From the NCBI GenBank assembly GCA_902489925.1, contig CABUBX010000012.1:1-30728 (forward strand): DNA of 30,728 nt, written 5' to 3'. A program made the position numbers and the translations under genes. How positions within the stretch are numbered: the stretch's first letter is position 1; each line of letters begins with the position of its first letter. Positions 1 to 7,542 of this stretch are shown here, piece by piece. The DNA comes from an uncultured Lachnospiraceae bacterium (GTDB taxonomy: Bacteria > Bacillota > Clostridia > Lachnospirales > Lachnospiraceae). The notes beneath the pieces were generated by a model. It saw only the letters and a program-made list of their open reading frames with translations. It ran no database searches and was not told the origin of the DNA.

Positions 1-658
1 TTTCCTGTCTGAAAGCCTTATTTCTGTTTTGTATTTTTCCCCGAAACGGCACAATAATAGCAACGGCAATCGGAATCGTACACACAAAAAATAAAAAGAC
101 AACCCAACTTTTTGAGACAACAACAAAAAGCGCCACGACAATATTTAATGCTATACTTAAGCCTGTCACAAAGAGCTGCTGAGACAGCACTTCAATCTGT
201 TCGACATCACGCATAATTTTCGACTGAAGACGCCCCGACTGTGTACTGTTGTGATAGCTCAGAGAAAGCTGTTGCAGCTTCTTTACAAGTGAAACGCGGA
301 TATTCGCCTCAACATCACGTATTGCCTTACTGTAAAAAACAGCGTGGATATAGTTTGTCGGTACATTCTGTATCACAAGAATACCGAGAATCAGCATGTT
401 AATCAATATTGTCCGAAGTCCGTTATCGCCGCCTGAGGTTGCCGCATCCACAATGTTGGCTGTCGCAACAGGCACAATCCACACCGGTGAATTTTTAATC
501 ACAAAAAATACCGTCGATACAAAAAGCCGCCAGTAATTGCCGTGATAGAAATTCAAAAGGATTTTCATATTGTGCCCGCGGTTTTTTATATAATTTTTCA
601 AAAATGCATCGCTTTCAAAATAATTTCCGCCATTTTTTTCTTTGCTTTTAGCGCTCAT
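1..658 (-). CDS. ABC exporter, membrane-domain part (3' end outside window)
   Basis: The 5' part of an ABC exporter (ABCB/MsbA-like half transporter). The minus strand is open from an ATG at 656-658 to the window edge, giving 219 codons with no stop. A GGGAGGAGAT ribosome site lies just upstream. The N-terminus is charged and cytoplasmic, followed by hydrophobic spans (for example around residues 45-65 and 80-100). The stretch reading SLSYHNSTQSGRLQSKIMRD is the characteristic first intracellular coupling region of exporter membrane domains. Two more hydrophobic spans follow before the edge. The nucleotide-binding domain must lie beyond base 1, so it is not seen here. The substrate cannot be told. 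The gene sits downstream of the terminator at 741-788 and is probably a separate transcription unit from the importer operon to its right. Confidence 0.85.
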   Translation of the reverse strand, partial: MSAKSKEKNGGNYFESDAFLKNYIKNRGHNMKILLNFYHGNYWRLFVSTVFFVIKNSPVWIVPVATANIVDAATSGGDNGLRTILINMLILGILVIQNVPTNYIHAVFYSKAIRDVEANIRVSLVKKLQQLSLSYHNSTQSGRLQSKIMRDVEQIEVLSQQLFVTGLSIALNIVVALFVVVSKSWVVFLFFVCTIPIAVAIIVPFRGKIQNRNKAFRQE

Positions 659-740
659 AAATTTATCTCCTCCCATCTGCGGTATGCGCTGTATGACCGC
701 TTTTAACGCCACAACGACTATACCGCAAACGGGCGCATAA

Positions 741-788
741 TAAAATGGCTCATATCGCTATTATTTGTCATTTAGCGACTATGAGCCA
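741..788 (-). terminator. Rho-independent terminator of the region D operon
   Basis: The arms at 746-760 and 773-788 are complementary over 15 bp with one bulged base, and the loop is 12 nt. On the minus strand the stem is followed by TTTTATT. It lies 10 bp beyond the ATPase stop codon at 798, so it ends the region D operon. An A/T-rich run on the other side could give some activity in the opposite direction. Confidence 0.75.
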
Positions 789-797
789 TAAAAATTT

Positions 798-1805
798 TTA
801 TAAGAAAATACAATCCTCTTTTTTTACTGCCATGTAAACTTCTTCGCCCGCTTCAAAATTAAGCGCGTTATCGAAAAGAACATCCACATCAATCTGTACA
901 CCGTTGCACATCACCGCATATCTTAAAATATTGCCATGAGGCAAGCTCACAGAAATTTTTCCCTTCATAAAATAGCAGCCATCCATATCGATTGGTTTGC
1001 GTCCTATTGTCACTGTCTCCGGACGGAAGGCAACATCGCCGTGAGCGTCTTTATCACCTGTAGCCTTCTCAAACTTCTCCGGCGATAATACATTATAATG
1101 TCCGATGAAATTTGCCGCAAACTTTGTTTTCGGCTGTGTATATAAGATGGTCGGCTCGCCCGATTGCTCAATGCGTCCCTGATACATCAGATGTATCACG
1201 TCAGACATTACCATAGCCTCGTCCTGGTCATGAGTTACAAAAACCGCCGTAATATCTAACTCTTTTTGAATACGGCGTATTTCCACCTGAAGCGAATGTC
1301 TGAGCAATGCATCAATTGCCGACAAAGGCTCGTCCAGCAAAAGCACCTTCGGCTCAGTAATAATCGCTCTCGCAAGCGCCGCTCTTTGCTGCTGACCGCC
1401 TGAGAGCTGTGACGGATAGTGCTTATTTTTATCAGAAAGTCCTACAACCTCTAAAATTTCGCCAACCTTTTTTTGAATATAATCCTTCGGCGCCTTTTTC
1501 ATCTTTAAGCCAAAGGCCACATTCTGCTCAACATTCATATTCGGGAAAAGACTGTACTGCTGGAATACCATCCCGATATCCCTGTCCTTCGGATTGACAT
1601 TTGTTATATTTTTACCGTCCAAAAAAATATCCCCCGAGCTTACAGTTTCAAGCCCTGCAAGACATCTTAAAAGCGTACTTTTCCCGCAGCCTGACGGTCC
1701 CAAAAGAGTCACAAGCTGCCCTTTTTCTATTTGCAAATCAATATCCTTTAAAACATGGTTACTGCCATAATTTTTGCAAATTCCCTGAAATTGTATGTAT
1801 GCCAT
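798..1805 (-). CDS. ABC importer ATPase with TOBE domain (phosphonate/iron/polyamine type)
   Basis: The energising subunit of the importer encoded by the next three upstream genes. Over 335 residues it shows Walker A GPSGCGKST (36-44), the Q-loop region VFQQYS near 80-85, the signature LSGGQQQR (134-141), Walker B LLLDEP (155-160) and the switch His in VTHDQDEA. The roughly 100 C-terminal residues look like a TOBE regulatory domain, as in PotA, FbpC and PhnT proteins. The start is supported by GGTGGAGG upstream. Only 3 bp separate it from the preceding permease stop, so it is the last gene of the operon. Lipoprotein type, two separate permeases and ATPase together suggest a PhnSTUV-like or Fe/polyamine-like importer. 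The substrate is inferred, not seen. Confidence 0.9.
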   Translation of the reverse strand: MAYIQFQGICKNYGSNHVLKDIDLQIEKGQLVTLLGPSGCGKSTLLRCLAGLETVSSGDIFLDGKNITNVNPKDRDIGMVFQQYSLFPNMNVEQNVAFGLKMKKAPKDYIQKKVGEILEVVGLSDKNKHYPSQLSGGQQQRAALARAIITEPKVLLLDEPLSAIDALLRHSLQVEIRRIQKELDITAVFVTHDQDEAMVMSDVIHLMYQGRIEQSGEPTILYTQPKTKFAANFIGHYNVLSPEKFEKATGDKDAHGDVAFRPETVTIGRKPIDMDGCYFMKGKISVSLPHGNILRYAVMCNGVQIDVDVLFDNALNFEAGEEVYMAVKKEDCIFL

Positions 1806-1808
1806 AAC

Positions 1809-2606
1809 TTACACCTCCACCTTTTGTGATGCTTCCTTATTTTTAAAGAACAGAACTAATCCCGTAATCATCAATGTTACGAGGAAAATAATCATAAATA
1901 CCGCACTTCCCTTTGTACTTGAAGTACGCATCTGCCAATACAGGTAAATCTGAACATTTGAAAATGAATTGCCGACAATATTATTAATCAGCACATAATC
2001 TCCGAAAATGATACCGAAAGACAGCAGCGCTGACGTTGTTATTCCGGATAAAATATTCGGAATAATGACTTTAAAAAATGCCAAGAGCTTTGATGAGCCT
2101 AAAATCTCCGCCGCTTCAAGAAGCATTGGCATATTTACGGCATTCATACTATTTCGTATGCCCTGATACATATACGGCAGAATAACAATACAGTAAGCAC
2201 CGTTTAACATAAATATACGATTGGATAAAAACAACGGTGCCCCTGTATATAACGATAAAATACTTACCGAAAGAATAACACCCTGAATTGCATACGGAAT
2301 CATACATAAAATTTGCAAATATTTTTCCAGCTTCGGATGATAAATCAATACATTATACAAGGCAAGCAAAATCACCACGGTCATCACAACAATCGGGACA
2401 ATACATAAAATCAGGGTTCGCCCTACCGCCATAATAAAATCTGTACTTGTAAAAAGTTCTTTATAATACGCACCTGTAATTCCCTTAGGTACAATATCCG
2501 TCCAGCTTCTTGATATTGAATAAATAAATGTCATTGCAATAGGAAGCAATAAAAATATTGACACAAGAGCTACAACAAGCATTGAAAGCCATTTCTTCTT
2601 TTTCAT
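1809..2606 (-). CDS. ABC importer permease, second subunit
   Basis: An inner-membrane permease (binding-protein-dependent transport, BPD_transp_1 type) of 265 residues with about six hydrophobic spans. The first is at residues 8-30 and the last near 238-255. The EAA coupling loop is recognisable as EAAEILGSSKLLAFFKVIIPNI, around residues 164-185, and contacts the ATPase. The start ATG lies 1 bp after the stop of the preceding permease gene, so the two are probably translationally coupled to give equal amounts. It resembles the PhnV/PotC-like partner of the importer. Nothing in the sequence fixes the substrate. Confidence 0.88.
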   Translation of the reverse strand: MKKKKWLSMLVVALVSIFLLLPIAMTFIYSISRSWTDIVPKGITGAYYKELFTSTDFIMAVGRTLILCIVPIVVMTVVILLALYNVLIYHPKLEKYLQILCMIPYAIQGVILSVSILSLYTGAPLFLSNRIFMLNGAYCIVILPYMYQGIRNSMNAVNMPMLLEAAEILGSSKLLAFFKVIIPNILSGITTSALLSFGIIFGDYVLINNIVGNSFSNVQIYLYWQMRTSSTKGSAVFMIIFLVTLMITGLVLFFKNKEASQKVEV

Positions 2607-2607
2607 A

Positions 2608-3450
2608 TTACTGCACCGCCCTTCTGCTTCTCTTTAAGAAATACTGATTAATCAGAACAGCCACTGTCATAAGCAGCATCATAATAACAGAAAGCGCCGA
2701 GCCCAGTCCCTTTCTCATCACAACATCACCCACAAACATATTTGTGATACTGATTGGAAGCAGTGAATAATTGCTTGAAAGCAGCGCATAGGCTGTTGCA
2801 TAGGCCGCCAACGCATTTGAAAACAGAACACTGATTGTTCCGAGAATACTTGGCATAAGCACCGGAATACCTATATGCAGCCAAAATTTTGCCGGGCCTG
2901 CCTTCATCAAAACCGCGGCTTCCTTCCACTGTTTTTTAATTGCATCAAAAGCCGGCAGCATAAGCAATGTACCTAAAGGAATCTGGAAATACACATACAT
3001 AAACGCAAGTCCGCTCGTTGAATACAAATCAAAATTTGCCAGAGCGGAAATTCCGAACTTTTGTCCGATAAGGACTAATACCCCTGAATTTCCAAGCATA
3101 ATCATATACGCAAATGCCAGCGGCACACCGGCAAAGTTTGACGTAATATTTAAAATACTCGAAAAGACATTTTGAGCCTTTCTTCCACAGTTTCTTACAG
3201 CAGCTGAGGCAATAACCGCAAGGATAATACCGACTATCACAGAAAACATCGTGATAATCAAGCTGTTGACAATCGCTGTCTGGTATGCAGGCTTTGAAAA
3301 TACCCGCACATAGTTGTCAATCGTTATTCCGGAGCCGTCATCCGCCTTAAAGCTTCCGAAAATAATTGTGAACAGCGGTACAAGCTCAAATAATGCCACA
3401 ATTGCTAAAAATGGAATAAGCGTTGCCATATCTTTAATTTTCTTAACCAT
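2608..3450 (-). CDS. ABC importer permease, first subunit
   Basis: A permease of 280 residues with about six membrane spans: one near residues 9-33, one near 65-85, a further group across the middle, and one near 255-272. The coupling loop reads KEAAVLMKAGPAKFWLHIGIPVL, a good EAA-type match. It forms the heteromeric channel with the next gene. The start ATG overlaps the stop of the upstream phosphatase-superfamily gene by one base (TAATG), which ties its translation to that gene. This supports the hydrolase as an integral part of the transport unit rather than a chance neighbour. It is PhnU/PotB-like in type; the substrate is unknown. Confidence 0.88.
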   Translation of the reverse strand: MVKKIKDMATLIPFLAIVALFELVPLFTIIFGSFKADDGSGITIDNYVRVFSKPAYQTAIVNSLIITMFSVIVGIILAVIASAAVRNCGRKAQNVFSSILNITSNFAGVPLAFAYMIMLGNSGVLVLIGQKFGISALANFDLYSTSGLAFMYVYFQIPLGTLLMLPAFDAIKKQWKEAAVLMKAGPAKFWLHIGIPVLMPSILGTISVLFSNALAAYATAYALLSSNYSLLPISITNMFVGDVVMRKGLGSALSVIMMLLMTVAVLINQYFLKRSRRAVQ

Positions 3451-4271
3451 TATAAAAGCCCCCTTATTTCATTTGGCTGTATCATATCATCCGACGGCAA
3501 AATTTCAAGAAGTCGGCATAAAAGCGGCGCAATATTCAATTGAGAAATATACTCGTCATCAAACCGCCCTTTTAAAACCTTATCACTGAAAATATACAGT
3601 GGTGTATCCCTTTGTATGGCATCCGAACCGCCATGCATCCCCAATTGATTCATACCATGGTCAGCCGTAATAACAACATCGTTCCCTTCTTCCAGCCATT
3701 GAGGAATATATGCAGATAAAATTTCTCCCGCAGCTGCAATTGCCCCTGCATATTCCTTGCTTTCAGAACCTTTTATATGCCCCCACTCATCAATGCCCAT
3801 CGAATGATACAGCATAAAATCGGGTGCATATGTTTTTCTTATATAGTCACCATCCGCAAACAAATGCGTATCCGGATATGTATCTTCCCAATAATATATT
3901 CCATAATCAATCAAACCGTCCTGGTTTATAAGCATCCTGTCTTTCATTTTATCAAACGGTGCATGATTATACAGCTCACTCATCCAAAAATATGCCGCTG
4001 CGCCGCTTTTAAGCCCATTTTTTCTACATAAATAAAATAAGCTTTCTCTGTCTGATTTACGGACACAGCCATTATGAGTTATACCATGCTTATAAGTCGG
4101 AAGTCCTGTCATCAACGTTTCATACATCGGTCTCGATAATGACGGCATCTCGCCTTTCACTTTATATTTTGCACACATTTTATAATCTGTCATATGCTCC
4201 AAATATCCAAGATTTACTGTTCCGCCCTCAAATTGGCAGGCGTCCAGCAATACAAATATTGTCTTTCCCAT
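3450..4271 (-). CDS. Alkaline-phosphatase-superfamily phospho-hydrolase (NPP/phosphonoacetate-hydrolase-like)
   Basis: A compact 273-residue cytoplasmic enzyme of the type I phosphodiesterase/nucleotide pyrophosphatase family, which uses two metal ions. Visible ligands are D10 (VLLDA), D161 and H165 in GIDEWGH, D204 and H205 in TADHGM, and H213 in GMHGG. The segment from P43 to G56 aligns without gaps to the nucleophile block of nucleotide pyrophosphatases, and puts a serine (S46) where that family usually has threonine. No signal peptide is visible, so the substrate must be imported. Members of this fold cleave phosphodiesters, phosphomonoesters or phosphonoacetate, and the sequence alone does not say which. 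It lies between the lipoprotein and the permeases, overlapping the first permease by one base, so it very likely acts on the imported compound. Confidence 0.85.
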   Translation of the reverse strand: MGKTIFVLLDACQFEGGTVNLGYLEHMTDYKMCAKYKVKGEMPSLSRPMYETLMTGLPTYKHGITHNGCVRKSDRESLFYLCRKNGLKSGAAAYFWMSELYNHAPFDKMKDRMLINQDGLIDYGIYYWEDTYPDTHLFADGDYIRKTYAPDFMLYHSMGIDEWGHIKGSESKEYAGAIAAAGEILSAYIPQWLEEGNDVVITADHGMNQLGMHGGSDAIQRDTPLYIFSDKVLKGRFDDEYISQLNIAPLLCRLLEILPSDDMIQPNEIRGLL

Positions 4272-4293
4272 AGCCTGGCCCCTTCCTATGTCA

Positions 4294-4327
4294 TAAAAAA
4301 TACCCGAGCCCCAAATAGAGACCCGGG
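4294..4327 (-). terminator. Intra-operon attenuator after the binding-protein gene
   Basis: The arms at 4303-4312 and 4318-4327 pair over 10 positions, including three G-T pairs, around a 5-nt loop. On the minus strand they are followed by TATTTTTTA. It sits between the lipoprotein gene (stop at 4360) and the hydrolase gene (start at 4271). It would cut read-through so that the binding protein is made in excess, as is common in binding-protein operons. Confidence 0.75.
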
Positions 4328-4359
4328 CCTCAATGCCGCTATATAAACTATTCTCTATA

Positions 4360-5463
4360 TCAATTTAATAACGGAACAATTTCATCTGTCCAAAACTCAC
4401 TAACCTTCTGTGTTGCAGCATCCCAACCGTCGAAATCTGTAATAGGCACAGCATTCGCATACTGGTCATCCGCAATTCTTTTTGCCTTTAATTCGTCCGG
4501 AAGTTCAACCTTGCGGATTGGTGTTGCATAGCCTTCTGCCAGATTAATCTGTCCCTCATCACTGAAAATATATTCTCTTGTAAGCGCTGCTGCATGAGGA
4601 TGAGGGGCATACTTATTGATAATTGTTGTATATCCAACCTGCACAGAGCCATCTGTAGGCACATTGCACTGGAAAGTAATATCAGGATTTGATTCCAGTA
4701 ATCTGTCACGGTCATTCAGACAATTATAATCCCATAAAATCGCAACCTGTGCTTCACCGGATTCGAGTCTGCTTAAATCGCATGTTCCCTTATCAATACG
4801 TCCGTTTTTAGCCATCTCTCTCCAGTACTCAAATCCCGGTTCAAGATTATTAATATCGCCGCCATAAGCATAAGCAGTTGCAATAACTGCTGCCTGTGAC
4901 TGAGTTGCACGGGCAACATCACCAATCGCCACAAGATAATCTCCGTTTTTCATTTCTTCCCATGACGTCGGAGGATTCTCAACGATATCTGTATTGGAAA
5001 TCCAGCCGATTGTTCCAAGATATGCAATCATCCAATGACCGTCTTCATCCTTTGCCCAATCAGGCACTTCATCCCAATAGGAAGTTTTATACGGCTGAGT
5101 TACGCCCTTCTCTACAGCCACACGACCCATAGACTGGCCGACATCGCCGATATCCTTTGTCGGTGAGTCTTTTTCAGCCTCAAACATCGCAATTTCTTCC
5201 GCAGAGCTGATGTCAATATCCGTATGCTCTAAACCATATTTTTCTTTTAAATCATTCCATGTACTTACCCAGTTTGCCCACGGGTCAGGCATACCTACTG
5301 AATCGACACGTCCTTCCTTCTTTGCACCTTCTTCTAACTGTGCAACTGTCATTGAATTTAAATCCAATGCTTCTTTTGATTCTTTCGCGCCGCATCCTGC
5401 CATAAGTCCTGCCGCTAATACCGCGCACCCCGTTGCTGCCATAGCCTTTTTAATTTTTTTCAT
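4360..5463 (-). CDS. ABC importer solute-binding lipoprotein (phosphonate/iron/polyamine class)
   Basis: A surface lipoprotein that captures the substrate for the importer. The N-terminus is MKKIKKAM followed by a hydrophobic stretch and the lipobox LMAGC, so C24 would be lipidated. The mature protein (about 344 residues) has the look of a family 1 binding protein close to the Fe/AEP/spermidine group, with motifs such as DIGDVGQSMG and GTIGWISNTDIV. The ATG at 5463 is preferred because AAGGAAGGG (5472-5480) lies 8 nt upstream. An in-frame GTG at 5472 touches that ribosome site and is unlikely to be used. About 40 bp separate it from the upstream GH2 gene with no clear terminator between, suggesting co-transcription. 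The attenuator just downstream fits high expression. Ligand unknown. Confidence 0.88.
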   Translation of the reverse strand: MKKIKKAMAATGCAVLAAGLMAGCGAKESKEALDLNSMTVAQLEEGAKKEGRVDSVGMPDPWANWVSTWNDLKEKYGLEHTDIDISSAEEIAMFEAEKDSPTKDIGDVGQSMGRVAVEKGVTQPYKTSYWDEVPDWAKDEDGHWMIAYLGTIGWISNTDIVENPPTSWEEMKNGDYLVAIGDVARATQSQAAVIATAYAYGGDINNLEPGFEYWREMAKNGRIDKGTCDLSRLESGEAQVAILWDYNCLNDRDRLLESNPDITFQCNVPTDGSVQVGYTTIINKYAPHPHAAALTREYIFSDEGQINLAEGYATPIRKVELPDELKAKRIADDQYANAVPITDFDGWDAATQKVSEFWTDEIVPLLN

Positions 5464-5488
5464 ATGTTTCACCCTTCCTTTAAATTTA

Positions 5489-5507
5489 AAAATATCAATG
5501 ATATTTT
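5489..5507. repeat. Perfect 9-bp inverted repeat between the GH2 and lipoprotein genes
   Basis: AAAATATCA and its exact complement flank a single central base. The site overlaps the GH2 stop codon and lies about 25 bp upstream of the lipoprotein start. It is all A/T apart from one pair, so as an RNA hairpin it would be weak. It could be an operator or an RNA processing site. Confidence 0.4.
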
Positions 5508-7227
5508 ATTGTTTTTTATCTAATATCGCTTTAATTTTTTCCGGCGGAAACTTAAATTCATGCGCCACCGTCAGTAATCCATTAATCTCCTGCTGCACAT
5601 CGCTCAATTGTGTATAGCAAAAGCCGCTGATTAATTCCGAATCGTAAACCGCATCGACAATACGGTTAAGTTCTTCAATAAAGCCTTCTTTGCCAACCGT
5701 TGTATATCCCCAGCCATCCGATGCCTCGGTCATCGAGATGCCTCCAAATTCTGTTAGCATTACCGGCTGTCCTTTATATTGATTTTCCACGGCAAACAAC
5801 GGTTTTTCAACAATTTCTCCCATCTTATCGACATCTTTTAATGCCGCTTTAAAAAATTGCTGCTGCTTTTCATCTGTTTTACTGCCATGCTGATAAGAAT
5901 GAAAGGCACATATATCAGTCGTCGTGTTCTCCCAGCCGTCATTTGATATGACAGGACGCGTATCATCAAAACTGTGTGCCATGTGATACAGGCTTTTTGC
6001 AAAGCTTTCCTGCCGGCTGTCACTTCCAATTCCCGGAACACCCCAGCTTTCGTTGAGCATTCCCCAAACGATAATGCTTGGATGATTGTAATCCCGTTTA
6101 AGCACATCCATCCATTCGCTGATAAAGTTTTGAACACCGTAGCGTGTGTAACTCCAAAAACTTGCCATGCCTTCCCAGACTAAAAAGCCAAGCTTATCTG
6201 CCCAATATAAAAATCTTGGGTCCTCCACTTTTTCGTGTTTTCTGCAGCCGTTAAAGCCCATCGCTTTTGCCTTTAAAATATCTTCTTTATAAGCTTCATC
6301 CGATGGCGCTGTTATAAGACTTTCATCCCAATAACCCTGGTCAAGCACCAGCTTTTGGTAACATGGTTTATGATTTAAATAGAGCTTTCCGTTTTTAAGC
6401 TCAATCTTTCTCATTCCGAAATAACTTTTTACGGTATCCACAATATTTCCGTTATATACAAGGTTTACTTCCACATCGTATAAATTCGGATTTTCCGGCG
6501 ACCAGTAAGCGCCCGTGAAATGAAACGAGCCGTCCAAAGCTTTTTTTCTGAAAACATCAACAGAAATTGTCTCATTAATACTGTGACACTGCCATTGGCC
6601 TTCAAAAACCTCTTTATCTTTATTCTTGATTTTTAACTGCATTGTACACGGAAATTTTGTGGCTCTCGAAAATCTATAGTCAACTTTCACAGTGCCCTCA
6701 TCTATATCCGGTTTAAAATAAATTTCCTCAAGATGCATATCATCTACAACTTCAAGCCATACACTCTGCCATATGCCGGTGCTTGGTGTATACCATATAA
6801 ATTCCGGTTCTTCCTTCCAGAACTGTTTACCTCTCGGTATCGTTTCATCACAAAGCCAGTCACAAACCTCTACCCTGATTTTTTCTTCCTGCCATGTGAG
6901 CAAATCTGTAATATCAAAGCTAAACGATGTCTGTCCTCCGACATGCTGACCCGCCATCTGATGATTAATGAAAACCTTACATTCATAATCTACAGCGCCA
7001 AAATGAAGAAAAACCCGTCTGCCTTTCCATTTTTCAGGAACTTTAAAAACTCTTTCATAAACAACGTAATCACTTTTTAATGCTTCGCCAATGCCGCTCA
7101 ACCGACTTTGACATACAAACGGCACTTCTATAGTTTTTGGAGATTCTCCGTCAAAAAAATCCCATTTTCCATTCAAACACAGCCACTCACTGCGCTCAAA
7201 GTCCGGTCTCGGATATTCTTCTCTCAC
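5506..7227 (-). CDS. GH2 family beta-glycosidase, cytoplasmic
   Basis: A retaining beta-glycosidase of clan GH-A, GH2 type, with no signal peptide. The order is an N-terminal sugar-binding jelly roll (about 1-165), an immunoglobulin-like domain (about 170-275) and a TIM barrel. The acid/base Glu lies in WGMLNESWG (residue 393) and the nucleophile Glu in VMLTEFGG (residue 493). At 573 residues it is short for GH2 and is closest in build to the small beta-glucuronidase/beta-galactosidase-like group. Exact specificity is not visible. The preferred start is GTG at 7227, because GGAGGGG (7232-7238) precedes it by 4 nt and REEYPRPDF matches the usual beginning of these enzymes. Upstream TTG (7251) and ATG (7245) lack ribosome sites. 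It heads the region D operon and diverges from the ArsR-type regulator. Confidence 0.85.
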   Translation of the reverse strand: MREEYPRPDFERSEWLCLNGKWDFFDGESPKTIEVPFVCQSRLSGIGEALKSDYVVYERVFKVPEKWKGRRVFLHFGAVDYECKVFINHQMAGQHVGGQTSFSFDITDLLTWQEEKIRVEVCDWLCDETIPRGKQFWKEEPEFIWYTPSTGIWQSVWLEVVDDMHLEEIYFKPDIDEGTVKVDYRFSRATKFPCTMQLKIKNKDKEVFEGQWQCHSINETISVDVFRKKALDGSFHFTGAYWSPENPNLYDVEVNLVYNGNIVDTVKSYFGMRKIELKNGKLYLNHKPCYQKLVLDQGYWDESLITAPSDEAYKEDILKAKAMGFNGCRKHEKVEDPRFLYWADKLGFLVWEGMASFWSYTRYGVQNFISEWMDVLKRDYNHPSIIVWGMLNESWGVPGIGSDSRQESFAKSLYHMAHSFDDTRPVISNDGWENTTTDICAFHSYQHGSKTDEKQQQFFKAALKDVDKMGEIVEKPLFAVENQYKGQPVMLTEFGGISMTEASDGWGYTTVGKEGFIEELNRIVDAVYDSELISGFCYTQLSDVQQEINGLLTVAHEFKFPPEKIKAILDKKQ

Positions 7228-7360
7228 ATTACCCCTCCATATCATCGACAAAATATTGCATCTTTATTTTTAATACTTGCCATTCCCATGTACATTAATT
7301 ATAATATTTATAAAATAAATATGTTTTTATTTTGCTCATTGCTTATTTATTACATAATTT

Positions 7361-7389
7361 ATACTATCACTTTTTGATGTTTTTATCAA
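7361..7389 (-). promoter_or_regulatory. Candidate promoter for the GH2-importer operon
   Basis: On the minus strand TTGATA (7384-7389) is followed after 17 bp by TAGTAT (7361-7366). These resemble sigma-A -35 and -10 boxes. The surrounding DNA is so AT-rich that chance matches are likely, and the leader to the GH2 start would be about 130 nt. Confidence 0.3.
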
Positions 7390-7478
7390 TATATATCGCT
7401 GTTTTTTATTTTTTTCATGCATTTTATCCATATTTCACATGTAATTTTTGTTACTTATCACATTTTATTTCATGATTT

Positions 7479-7507
7479 ATGTAGTAATAACAACATAATT
7501 ATTACAT
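7479..7507. promoter_or_regulatory. Candidate operator for the ArsR-type regulator
   Basis: ATGTAGTAATA and TATTACAT form an imperfect inverted repeat with one extra base in the left arm. The site lies 36-64 bp before the regulator start, where it could overlap its promoter. Similar TGTAA half sites recur about 40 bp away. Dyad sites like this are typical for dimeric winged-helix repressors, but no consensus is known for this subgroup. Confidence 0.35.
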
Positions 7508-7542
7508 ATTTTAAGAAACATTGTAAAAAAGGAGAATGAACT

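Larger units (their letters stand above)
7228..7542. promoter_or_regulatory. Divergent AT-rich control region between GH2 and the ArsR-type regulator
   Basis: This 315-bp gene-free stretch is very AT-rich. It holds a possible minus-strand promoter (7361-7389), an imperfect inverted repeat (7479-7507), and TGTAA/TTACT half sites in opposite orientation near 7440-7455. The AGGAGA-type ribosome site of the regulator lies at its right end (7530-7535). The layout fits a regulator that controls both itself and the divergent GH2-importer operon. No RNA gene was recognised in it. Confidence 0.6.
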
